Shown here one piece after another: positions 43,412-52,958 of a stretch of 64,000 nucleotides of DNA. The position numbers were made by a program, and so were the translations under genes. The stretch lies in NCBI GenBank assembly GCA_000729835.1, contig JFHB01000101.1, positions 1 to 64,000 of the forward strand. The letters are read 5' to 3'. Below the pieces are notes generated by a model that saw only the letters and a program-made list of their open reading frames with translations, was not told the DNA's origin and made no database searches. The stretch's first letter is position 1. Each line of letters opens with the position of its first letter. Source of the stretch: Atkinsonella hypoxylon. Its lineage: Eukaryota; Ascomycota; Sordariomycetes; Hypocreales; Clavicipitaceae.

Positions 43412-45404
43412 ATGCAGTCATTCCTTGTCATAGCTCTTGCGGCAGCTGGTCTGGCCACGCCGATTCCTGCTGAGTATGGCGTCGCCTTGGCATCACCTCC
43501 TGAGGCGTCTGATGGAAGTTTATACAAGAGAGCTGGCTGTGCGCCAGTCACTATGCTCTTTGCACGAGGAACGACAGAGCCCCCAGGCTTGGGGTACCTC
43601 GGGATGACACTTCAAGGGGCCTTGTCACGCAGACTGGGCGCCGGCAAGCTCTCTGCCATAGCTGTCAACTATCCAGCGGCCGTCACCGGAAACGCTCACT
43701 TTAGAGGCGCTGATCCGTTCGATGCACAGAATATGGCCCGCCAGATCACCCAGATCCTAAACCAATGCCCAAAAACGAAGCTCGCAGTGGGAGGCTACAG
43801 CCAGGGCGCAGCCGTGACCCGTCTAGCCTTTGACTATCTGCCGAATAATGTCGAGAAGAAAATTGCCTGTGCTTTCACTTTTGGAGACCCTCGGTACGCC
43901 ACGGTTAGTTCTCTCCCCCCCCCCCCCCCAATGAGCTTGTCCGCTCAATTTTATACGTTTTTCCATCTATTTTAACTCACGACTGTCGTGCATACAGGAG
44001 GGTAAAAGGATTCGCAACTTTCCAGAGGAAAAAGTAAAAGTAGCCTGCCACCCGGGCGACACTATCTGTCACAACACCTACATTGTCAACGCTGTTCATA
44101 TGTACTACGAACCTTACGTTGAGGATATGGCCAAGTGGATTGTCTCCAAAACACGTGGTCCTAGCAACAGAGGAAGTGGTCACGGCCACGGTAGCAAAAA
44201 AAATGATGGTAGCGGTCATGGCAGCAAAGGTGGCAGCGGTCACAATGGTAAAAATGGTAAAAATGCTAGCAGCGGTCACAGCAGCAAAGGAGGGAATCAC
44301 GGCCACAGTGGCAAAAGCAGCGGTCATAGTGGTAAAGGTGGTAGCAGCCACAGCGATGATGGCGATAATTCTGGGAATGGTGATCACAGCGGCAAAGGCG
44401 GTAGCGCTAAGGGCGCTAAAGGTAGTGGTGGCGGTGATAACAATATCGGCAAAGGTAGTGGGAGCGGCCATGGCAGCAAAAGTGGTGGCAGTCATAGCGG
44501 CAAAGGTAGTGGTCAAGGTCAGGGCGCTGGAGGAGGTGGTGGCGGCAGCAGTAGTGGCGGCGGTGAAGGCGCTGAAGTTGGTGGTGGTGGAAGTGGCAGC
44601 GGTAAAGGCGCTGGAGGAGGCGGTGGTGGCAGCGCTGATGGCGCTAAAGGTGGTGCTGGTGGCAGCAGTGAAGGCACTGGAGGAGGAGGTGGTGGCAGCG
44701 GTAGTGGCAGCGGTGAAGGCGCTGAAGTTGGCGGTGGTGACAGCGGTAAAGGCACTGAAGAAGAAGGTGGTGACAGCGGTAAAGGCGCTGAAGGAGGCGG
44801 TGGTGGTAGCGCTGATGGCGCTAAAGGTGGTGGTGCTGGTGGTAGCGGTGAAGGCACTGGAGGAGGAGATGGTGAAGGCACTGGAGGTAGCGGTGGTGGC
44901 AGCGGTAGTGGTGGTGCTGGTGGCAACGGTGAAGGCGCTGAAGTTGGTGGTGGTGGAAGTGGACCTAAAGGTGATGGAAGCGGTGATGGAAGCGGTGGCA
45001 GCAGTGAAGGCACTGAAGTTGGTGATGGTGGAAGTGGGCCTCAAGGTGATGGAAGCGGTGGTGGAAGTGGTGGCAGCGGTGAAGGCACTGAAGTTGGTGC
45101 TGGTGGAAGTGGCCCTAAAGGTGATGGAAGTGGTAGCAGCGGTGAAGGCACTGGAGGGGGTAATGGCAGTGGTAAAGGCGCTGGAGCAGGAGGAGGTAGT
45201 GGTGGAAGTGGCCCTGAAGGTACTGGAAGCGGTAGCAGCAGTGAAGGCACTGGAGGAGGTGATGGTGGAAGTGGGCCTAAAGAAGATGGAAGCGGTAGTG
45301 AAACCGGTGATGGCGGCAAAGGTGGCGGTAGCGGTCGCAGCGTCAATACCGGGAAAGGTGGTGGTAAAACTCACGGCGGCAAGGGTTGTAGTAGCACTGA
45401 TTAA
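43412..45404 (+). CDS. cutinase-family esterase with long Gly/Ser-rich C-terminal tail
   Basis: Exons are 43412-43903 and 43998-45404, with a 94-nt intron containing a C homopolymer, giving 632 aa. A signal peptide (MQSFLVIALAAAGLATPIPA) is followed by a dibasic KR at 39-40, a likely Kex2 cut. The catalytic domain (about 43-215) has the oxyanion segment RGTTEPPGLG, the nucleophile elbow GYSQG (Ser130), Asp185 in CHPGDTIC and His198 in NAVHMYY, so the Ser-Asp-His triad is complete. Cys pairs 43/119 and 182/188 match cutinase disulphides. Typical cutinases end soon after this point. Here about 410 residues of Gly, Ser, Lys and Glu follow, first as GSGHGHGSK-like, then as GGGGSGSGEGA/GSGPKGDGSG-like units, ending GKGCSSTD. 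No GPI signal or membrane helix is present. The tail may act as a flexible or surface-attached linker, which is an inference. Confidence 0.9.
44163..45390 (+). repeat. degenerate GGT/GGC/AGC coding minisatellite
   Basis: About 1.2 kb of purine-rich degenerate repeats encoding the Gly/Ser tail of the cutinase. Unit length varies, mostly 30-60 bases. Recurring modules encode a GEGTxVGxGGSGPxGDGSG-like pattern in the last 450 bases. The paucity of T at key positions leaves long open frames in two other frames as by-products. Confidence 0.9.
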
Positions 45405-46319
45405 TAATAAATGGCAGCAGCTTGAGCATATAATTCGTTAACAGTCTGGAGCTGGACCGGCTCTCAAACTGGGGCACTGCCATGAACGGCTATGTTGAGT
45501 CTGGTCTTGAACGATCGTGGGTAAGGGCTAGTTTCATCAACTACTATCCATCCCTCTTAAGCGCGGTAATAAGCCGGGCTATCTGGTTGCCGGCTCCACT
45601 CCACTCTCCCCAATGCACAGGAAATACCTCACATTAACTACCTAGGTATGTATTATGCACGTACAGCACAGCCAGGGCCCCAAGTATCGCCGTACATCTA
45701 CCATGGCGAGATAGCGAGATGCTTGCATAGGCGCAAAGCACCTAGATACTGTTTTCCTCAATTGGCTGACGAAATGGCTAGCGCATCCCTTGGGCAATGT
45801 TTGCGCCCGAACTGTGCAGCGACTACCGAGTCAATTGCAACGCTTCGTGCACCAGACTGTGTTACATTGCCCAAGGACCGTGCGCTTCTCTGACTTTTGA
45901 AAGACGAATTAGCCTGAATCGTGCGCTCGAGGTGTATCACGCGGGAGACGACGTCTTATGGGTCGGGCACAGCGAGACATGATGCAACATGGGTAGGTAT
46001 GCAGCCTACTATGTCAAATGACAAATGTTTCTGATGGCTATTCCGTACTTGTAGCCTTTGAGGCAGGCGCGAACGTCATGATTATTGTGTTGGCCGTGAC
46101 CGACGACCCACGTTGGGTCACGTGGAGCCCCCCGCTGCCCTTTTGCTTCTAACATCAACGAGGTTAACCAGTCGCAAAGAAAATCTTGAGGTTATGTAAC
46201 CAACTCGACCCTACTTTGAACATCAAAATGAGCAGCCCTACAGTTTTACATACACAAACCCCGACGGGCTGATGTATTTGGGCGTTGTTGCGGAGTCGGA
46301 ACTCCAGATGACACCTTAG
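45405..46319. other. intergenic, cutinase 3' flank
   Basis: A 915-bp stretch with only short, unremarkable open frames. A CTACCTAGGTATG palindrome lies near 45640. Nothing else is recognised. Confidence 0.45.
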
Positions 46320-47143
46320 TCAGACCAGGGTACGCGATGCCGGAGGGATCCGCTGGGACTTCGCTGTCTTTTCGCTTCCTGTTCCGCCAATATTGCGTAC
46401 CAGCAATATGCTCCTTTCCGACGGCACCTTGGTGCTGTCATGTATGGGCCAGCCCAGCTCACCTACCTGGTAGTGTATGTTGTCTTGGACTCGGCTTGTC
46501 GTTTTGAGCGTTCTGCGCTGCCACTTCACTAGGACGACTACGACGACCGCCTCGCAGCCTAGGAGGCACATTGTTTGAGATGTGACAGAACTGGAGGCTC
46601 CAGTGCTGGACGAGACGAAACCTTGGCTGGATGACATGGAGCTTTGGCTGGATGACATGGAACTTTGGCTGGATGACATGGAACTTTTCCTGCTGGATGC
46701 AGTCGATACGCGTGATGGCTTTGACCCCGTCCGTTGTGGATGCAGCAGCTGTCGGCAAGGCTTGGTAATGATCTGTACCAGGCTTGGGTCCGCAGTGAAA
46801 GTAAATCGTACGTTTGGCCAACCCAAAGGTAAGGGAGGCAAAGGAGCAGAATTTCGAAGTCGGATTACTTGGAGCGCTACTAGAACACACTGTCAGCATC
46901 GTACTTGGCAAATCATACCGGAGCTGGACATCGAACCATGTTCAAGTTTTGACACTCGGGTTATTGCACTTGGCATCGCCGAAACAGTATCCTCCGAAGC
47001 CACAGTCAGTAGTCGCAACGACCGTTGTCGGACAGAACCCCATTGGGAAGAGTGGCTGGCTTCGTTGTAGCCGGTGCGCTGACCAACCTCAGAGTATGCC
47101 CAAGACAGGCAAAGACGGCCAGCAGGACCAGAGAAATAATCAT
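46320..47143 (-). pseudogene. probable decayed secreted/membrane Ser-rich protein
   Basis: An ATG at 47143 opens a signal-peptide-like segment (MIISLVLLAVFACLGHTLRL) that hits a stop after about 45 codons. In the next frame a Cys-rich stretch of the style TTDCGFGGYCFGDAKCN appears and stops. A third open frame (46841-46320) carries Ser-rich heptads (SSSQSSM), then a short hydrophobic run (EAVVVVVLVKW) and a basic, polar tail. This order, secretion signal then Cys motif then Ser-rich stalk then hydrophobic segment, is that of fungal wall or plasma-membrane sensor-like proteins. I could not find introns that join the pieces, so decay is more likely than splicing, but a mis-modelled intact gene cannot be excluded. 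Confidence 0.4.
46623..46685. repeat. 21-bp tandem repeat, three copies
   Basis: Three consecutive 21-bp units (TTGGCTGGATGACATGGARC plus one base), nearly identical. On the minus strand each encodes seven residues of the Ser-rich heptad in the putative decayed secreted-protein gene. Confidence 0.95.
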
Positions 47144-48252
47144 TTCGAGTTTAGGATATAAAAGTCACTGTTGAGAGTAGTTCTTGATCTGAAAGCATCT
47201 ACAAGGAGATTGATTTCTTGAAAAGAAGGAGGGAAACTCAAAGAAAGACATTATCTGTCTGGCCAGATGCACATATCTAGACACAGGCGATTGCTGCAGT
47301 GCTAGGCAGTCGAGGTTCGCACAACTTGGTGCGCCGTGCTTTACAAGCTGGTTTTTTGACCAACGGGAATCGCTGGCGAGCAACACATTTTTGGAAAATC
47401 TTGGTGGGTGAAGAGTTTTGATTATTGGTCTGGGCTCTTCATCCGACGTGCTTGCTCAGCCAATTCAGACTTACGCTAGGTCGTGCCACACGAAGTTGCG
47501 ACTGAAGCGCGCACGATGCAGCGGCCGATGCCGCTCCTCCACTAGAAGAATGCCAGTATAGCGCTATGGGCTTGCCCTGTGACAGCGCTTCCTGAAAAAA
47601 AAAAAAAAAGGGGGGGGGCACTCGTTGAAGATGCAGTTGTTGGTTGTGCAGAAGGAAAAGGAACAAAACTGCTTGTGCTACTCAGAGTTGTTGGCATTCG
47701 GGCGGCTGAGATTGCTTTATCAGAATATAGGCCCCACTAGCTGGATTCGGACTAGTTGCCGTGAGGCACTAATCAATTTGCGACGGATCGGCTCGGGGTT
47801 CTCTTGGCCCCCACATCCCTGGCTGCGCGCAATGACCTCGAGTGACTTTAGTTTAGTTTAGAAGCGCTTAGAAACATTCTACGCTAGAACACCACAGGAG
47901 CTAACGCGCTTTTAGCTAGCATACCAATGGGTGGTCAATGGGTGGTCGGACACCCTAATTAAAAAAAAAAAAAAACCAACTTTATTGAAAATCCTTTGCC
48001 TGGCATCTGACGCTGCAGCATGGGGAATGAATGAGTCGGGCTGCCAGCATCAAGGTATCAGATCAGAACTGCCGGCATTCATGTAGTAGAGCGGACTGCC
48101 GGCATCATGACTCAGGCTCAACATGTTCCGGAAACATGAGTAACCGGTTTCCGCTGCATTCACTGCATGACTGCGTGTCCAAAGCCACTTGTCCAGAAGG
48201 GGTGAGGTCTTTTCATGTCTAACATCGTGACCCGTGAGCACAAGATTCGGCC
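47144..48252. other. intergenic
   Basis: No gene is seen. It holds an A13/G9-type double homopolymer near 47594-47618 and a poly-A run near 47960. Confidence 0.45.
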
Positions 48253-49628
48253 ATGCATCAGCAGAAGATCGTATGGGCATTGATACTTGCGCTGAGCTTG
48301 CTATTTACGCTGGCACTCTACCTCTACCATGATACCGAGTTCTACCAACTGCGGACCGATCTTCGGCTTGGAGGTTTCAGCGGCTTCCACCCAGGAGGTT
48401 CGAACAGATAGATATACCCTTACCGCAACGTACTTCAAAGGGCCGGCTCCCTGACAAGATTTTCCATCAAGCAGGTATTCTAACGCGCAGCAACATCTCA
48501 ATGTACGTCGATGCCATTCTCCATCAACACGGTAGCCACCATGTCCCCAAGCTCGATTGTCTCAATCCCGATCTCTCGCGCTACCAGCATCTGCGGCCGT
48601 CCAACCCTTCACCCTCGACGACAAAATACTTCTTCGCCCTGAATCTGCGCGAGAATCGGCCAGTGCTGCCTCGACTGATGGGCAGCATAGTAGAGGCCAT
48701 CGATTTTCTCGGCCCGGAAACTTGCGCGCTGTCCATCGTAGAGGGCATGTCGCCCGATGGCACAAGCGAGATCCTGGCCGCACTACAGCCGCGCCTAGAC
48801 AGCAGGATCCGCACCCATTTCGACCTAAACAATCCCATCGACTCCCGTGCAGGGGCCGCGCTACGGCCGCGCCTAGACGGCGGCTCCCGTATAGAGAGGT
48901 TCGAGATGCTCGCCAAGTTGAGGAACCTGGCGCTGAAGCCCCTGTACGATGACCCTGCACGATACTCCAACGCCACAGTCATCTTCATCAATGACGTCGT
49001 CATCTGCCCAGATGACATCCTCGAGCTGGTCTACCAGCTACATCACCTCGGCGCAGACATGACATGCGCCGTCGACTGGATATACGGCGATCCTTCGCCC
49101 CCTCCACCGACATTCTACGACGTCTACGTCTCGCGCGCCATAAACGGCGACTTGTTCTTCGACGTTCCCCCCGAAGACGGGAGCTGGCGGAACGCGGGCG
49201 AGCTGTTCTGGAACGACGCCGAGTCCAGGGAGCGCTATGACGCCGGAAAACCTGTGCAGGTGTTCGCGTGCTGGAACGGAGCCGTGGCCTTCGGGGCGCA
49301 GCCGCTGTTGACCAAGAATGTTACTTTCCGCGCGGCGAGACTGAATCTCGGGGAATGCGTCCAGGGCGAGCCTGAGCTCTTGTGCAAGGACCTCTGGTAC
49401 CATGGACACGGCAAGATCGCCATCGTGCCCTCTGTCAACTTGGTGTATCCGATTGAGGATGGCAAGACGCTCAAAGAGCAAAAAGGATTTACCTTCCAAA
49501 AGACGAATTCGCCCGCGTCAGATGCACTGATTGAATGGAAGCCGCCTCCCGAGAAGGTCAAGTGCATGCCAAAGTTTTGGATCCAGTCGTGGCGGCCTTG
49601 GAATGAAACGCTGGACATGTTGGATTAA
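48253..49628 (+). CDS. GT69 alpha-1,3-mannosyltransferase (CAP59/CMT1 family)
   Basis: Exons are 48253-48397 and 48475-49628, giving 432 aa. The first exon supplies a type II membrane topology: a short cytoplasmic start (MHQQKIVW), then a hydrophobic anchor of about residues 8-26, placing the catalytic domain in the Golgi lumen. Family features are KYFFALNLRENRPVLPRL, ETCALSIVEGMSPDGTSEIL, FINDVVICPDDILEL, MTCAVDWIY, a VFACWNGAVAFGA segment and the ending PKFWIQSWRPWNETLDML. Members of this family add alpha-1,3-mannose to glycans (capsule in Cryptococcus). In ascomycetes the acceptor is usually unknown, with cell-wall or glycoprotein mannans likely. The ATG at 48501 would remove the membrane anchor, so the upstream start is preferred. 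A short 11-residue duplication-like stretch (AALQPRLDSR / AALRPRLDGG) is visible near residues 145-175. Confidence 0.9.
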
Positions 49629-50196
49629 CGAGGCGTGGCGGGTCGTTCGAAGGGCCTGTGGTGCTCGTGGCACGGGGGCAGCCCGCATTTTGTTTAGCGG
49701 CCGTGATGATGATGATGATCGTGATGAAGCGAGATGCAAGTTAACTACTCCGCATCTGTAGAATAATACCAACAACGTCCATCCATCCCGTCAAGTATCG
49801 AGTGGCTTCGCTTGGGCCCCGCCAAGCACACAACCGTCATCCTGCCGAGCTGCCTGGCTGCGATACCAACCCCGTCTACCACTGCATCAAACTTGTAGCA
49901 TCCTGGCATGTTTTAATGCAGAATCATCGTGTATGTAAAGGGTGTTCGGAATCATGATTCCATTGCACACGGTCGTGCAACCGATAAGCCATATCCAGGC
50001 ACATCAATTTGAAATTTTTGACATTTACCAATCCATCGAGACGCATCATCAGAATCTAGAAAAAAAATAAAATAAAAAATAAAATAAACAACATCGCCAT
50101 GAGAGAATCAATGAGAAGAACGCCTCTATACCCCATCATATGCCCCAGACAACAGGAAAACGGTCAAACTATGTATGCATGTGTCGCGAGGGAGTC
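49629..50196. other. intergenic, convergent 3' ends
   Basis: A 568-bp spacer. A (GAT)n microsatellite lies near 49703-49720, and A-rich AAAATAAAAT runs near 50058-50090 may serve GDH 3'-end formation. Confidence 0.5.
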
Positions 50197-52077
50197 TTAA
50201 GCCCACCAGTCACCCTGGTCGCGCATAGCCTCCGCGACCTTGACAAAGCCAGCAATGTTGCTGCCGGCCACCAAGCTGGGGAGTTCCCCCTCCCTGGCCT
50301 CGACGTACTTCTTCGCCGTCTCGAGGCCGTTGGTGAAGGCGTTCTTCATAATACCCTTGAGCTTCTCGTCGACTTCCTCGGACGTCCAGTTGAGGCGCTT
50401 TCACCATGTCTTGTCAGCTCATCTCGCACACACAGGGCGCTCAAAAGCCCGTTGACAAGAAGAAGAGTCAAAAAAAGGTAGAAATCGTACCTGGCTGTTT
50501 TGGGCCATCTCCAGTCCTGAGACGGCAACACCACCACAGTTGGCCGCCTTGCCAGGAGCATACCAGATGGCCTTACCACTCTTCTTCTTGCGCTGGGCCT
50601 CGAACAGATCGATGGCCTCCTGGGTGCAGCCCATGTTGGAGCCCTCTGCAACGACCGAGACCCCCGCCGAGACCAGAGCCTCAGCCTCCTCCTTGTTCAC
50701 TTCGTTCTGGGTTGCGCAAGGCAGGGCGACATCAACGTTGCCCACATGGGTCCAGGGGCGGGCCCCCTCGAGGTATTTGTATCGGCCGGTGTGATCGAAT
50801 TCGCTGAGTGCGCGACGCTGAACCTTCAGCTTAGCAATCTTCTCGACATGCTCTGCTGTGAAAGCACCGGAGCCGGTGGCGACGAGAGCACCTTTGGAGT
50901 CGGAGAGCGAGACGACGGCGGCATCAAGCTCGATACACTTGAGGGCAGCGTACTGCGCTACGTTGCCCGATCCAGAAATGGCAATCTTCTTGCCGGCGAG
51001 ACTGCCGCGACCGGCGTACGCAAGCATGTGTTGAACGTAGTAGATGACACCGTAACCAGTGGCCTCTGTCCAAGAAGTGAGAAGTGTGTCCGTAAATCCA
51101 TCATGCTGGCTATTTGATCATTATCCCCGAGGATCCGCAGCAGGCCAACTTACCAGGCCGAATCAAGCTCCCACCCCAGCTGAGTCCCTTTCCAGTCAAG
51201 ACACCCTCCCATCTGTCTCGCGCCTGTCGATACGCGCCATACATGAAGCCGATTTCGCGGCCAGAGACACCAATGTCGCCAGCAGGAACGTCTGTATCCG
51301 CGCCAATGTGCTTGGACAGCTCGCGCATGAAAGCCTGGCAGAAGCGGCGAATCTCACCGTCACTCTTACCCTTGGGATCAAAGTCGGCACCGCCTTTACC
51401 ACCGCCCATGTTGACTGCTCAACAACGCGTCAGTTTCATTTTCAACTCGTGTGATTTAGTCGTCTGCAATGCGGGTGTTACGCACGGCCAGTTAAGGCAT
51501 TCTTGAAGACTTGCTCGAAACCAAGGAATTTCAGACTGTAGAGGGAGTTAAAAAAAAAAAAAAAAAAGGATTTCCACAGATTTGATTTCCACAGATTAAG
51601 TAAATGCCCATGTATTATTGTGGAATTTCAGTAAGGGGGAAAAATAAAATAAATAAACGTACATGGACAAGTTGACGCTGGGGTGAAAGCGCAAGCCGCC
51701 CTTGTAGGGCCCGAGCGCCGAGTTGAATTGCACTCTGTAGCCACGGTTGACTTGCAAGTTGCCCTCGTCATCTTCCCAGACAACGCGGAATTGAATGATA
51801 CGCTCGGGAATAGCAGAGACTTTGAGGGCGGTGCGGTACTCGGGGTGGTCGCGAAAAAGGGTGCTATCTTCAAGCGTACTAGCCAGTTCTATGAGGCCAA
51901 GCCAAGCCAAGCCGAGTCCGTCAGTCAGTCTGTCTGTCTGTCTGTCTGTCTATCTGCCATTCAAGCTGAATAGGAAGACAGTTGTTGGTTCTTTTCCCCC
52001 GGCCCAAACCGCGATACTTTACGACACATACCTTTGTAGGCCTGTTCAAACTCGGGCTCGGAAGGAAGATGGGACAT
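50197..52077 (-). CDS. gdhA: NADP-specific glutamate dehydrogenase
   Basis: Makes glutamate from 2-oxoglutarate, ammonium and NADPH, the main ammonium assimilation step in filamentous fungi. Exons are 52032-52077, 51663-51888, 51486-51535, 51154-51414, 50491-51065 and 50197-50397, giving 452 aa, the family length. Visible motifs are the substrate region GPYKGGLRFHPSVN, LNMGGGKGGADFDPKGKSD, DVPAGDIGVSGREIGFMYG, the Rossmann SGSGNVAQYA with a following Ser-rich SLSDSKG (NADP-type), VVAEGSNMGCTQEAI and the ending EAMRDQGDWWA. All joins restore invariant segments, including an exon of only 50 nt (51486-51535). Intron 1 contains a GTCT microsatellite and intron 2 a poly-A run. The gene is transcribed in the same direction as DNA polymerase delta, 880 bp downstream of it. 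Confidence 0.97.
51921..51952. repeat. (GTCT)n microsatellite in gdhA intron 1
   Basis: Eight or so TCTG/GTCT units inside the first intron of glutamate dehydrogenase. Length polymorphism is likely. Confidence 0.9.
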
Positions 52078-52958
52078 GTTGGCGGCAGCTACCAGAGCCA
52101 CCGGGGAAGGGGATCGCAGCAGATGAGACAGAACTACAAACAATTAAGCGCCGAGATCGATCTAGGAATTTTGAAATATTCATAGAGGGGCGTGCCGCAC
52201 AATGATGGATAGATAGAGAGAGATGCGTAGGTAGATGATGAATTGCAGGTGAAAGGTTGTCACAACCTCCAACTTTATACAGTGGGTCCAGGTAGTTCCG
52301 AAAAAAAGCCTAACACAACCTAGGTATCGCCAAATCAACGGGAAACTCTGTACAGTAATCACGCTGCGAATTTTGCAGAAATTAAATTGTACTTTAATAC
52401 GTAGATTCTTTGGTTAATTCTGTATCGACTGGTATACCTAATACTTAGTGCACCACCCGTCTGCGTTGTTAACGGCGTTGGCATTGATAGAAGTGATATG
52501 GATATCTACAAAAATACAATGGATATTTTTCGCAACTACCTGCTCTCCTCGCAGCCAATGGGATCAAGGCTGAGAAGCTGATGAGACTATCAGACAATTT
52601 CTATAGTTAACTAATCTGCTTCGTTCTCCTCCACCCCGCGGGCCAGGGACTTCCGGCATCGGAGCCATCAGTTCGAATGTATTCTAGTTATCCCCTTGCG
52701 AGACATCCATCTCAAGCCCATACACGAGTACTAGCACAGCCCACGCAGGAATTTGCCAGACTGACAACGCCGTATGATATTTTATTAACATCGTATCCTA
52801 CAGTCTTGTTCAACAAATCCGAGACATTCCATGACCTATGATATATATACGTTGGGAAGTCTCCAATGCACCATCATTACCAACATCTTCTTGCGCCGCA
52901 AACGCCTTATAAATGTGCCGCAAAAATTGACACTTTTGTGAACGTGTGCCTAAGTTGG
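52078..52958. other. intergenic: gdhA upstream region and POL3 3' flank
   Basis: 880 bp with no gene. It holds the glutamate dehydrogenase promoter and an A/T-rich block (52370-52440). No regulatory element is claimed. Confidence 0.45.

Noticed and set aside
43977..45374. 465-codon minus-strand open frame (Thr/Ala/Phe-rich)
   Set aside because: It is the reverse complement of the Gly/Ser-coding repeat of the cutinase. Its composition follows from the repeat and it has no start context or homology.
44083..45441. 452-codon + frame (Val/Ala/Lys-rich)
   Set aside because: A shifted reading of the same repeat. The cutinase frame is fixed by splicing from an intact catalytic domain.
48396..48410. 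GGTTCGAAC-like sequence, considered as a tRNA B box
   Set aside because: It lies at the exon/intron border of the GT69 gene, with no A box or cloverleaf around it. No other tRNA signal was found.
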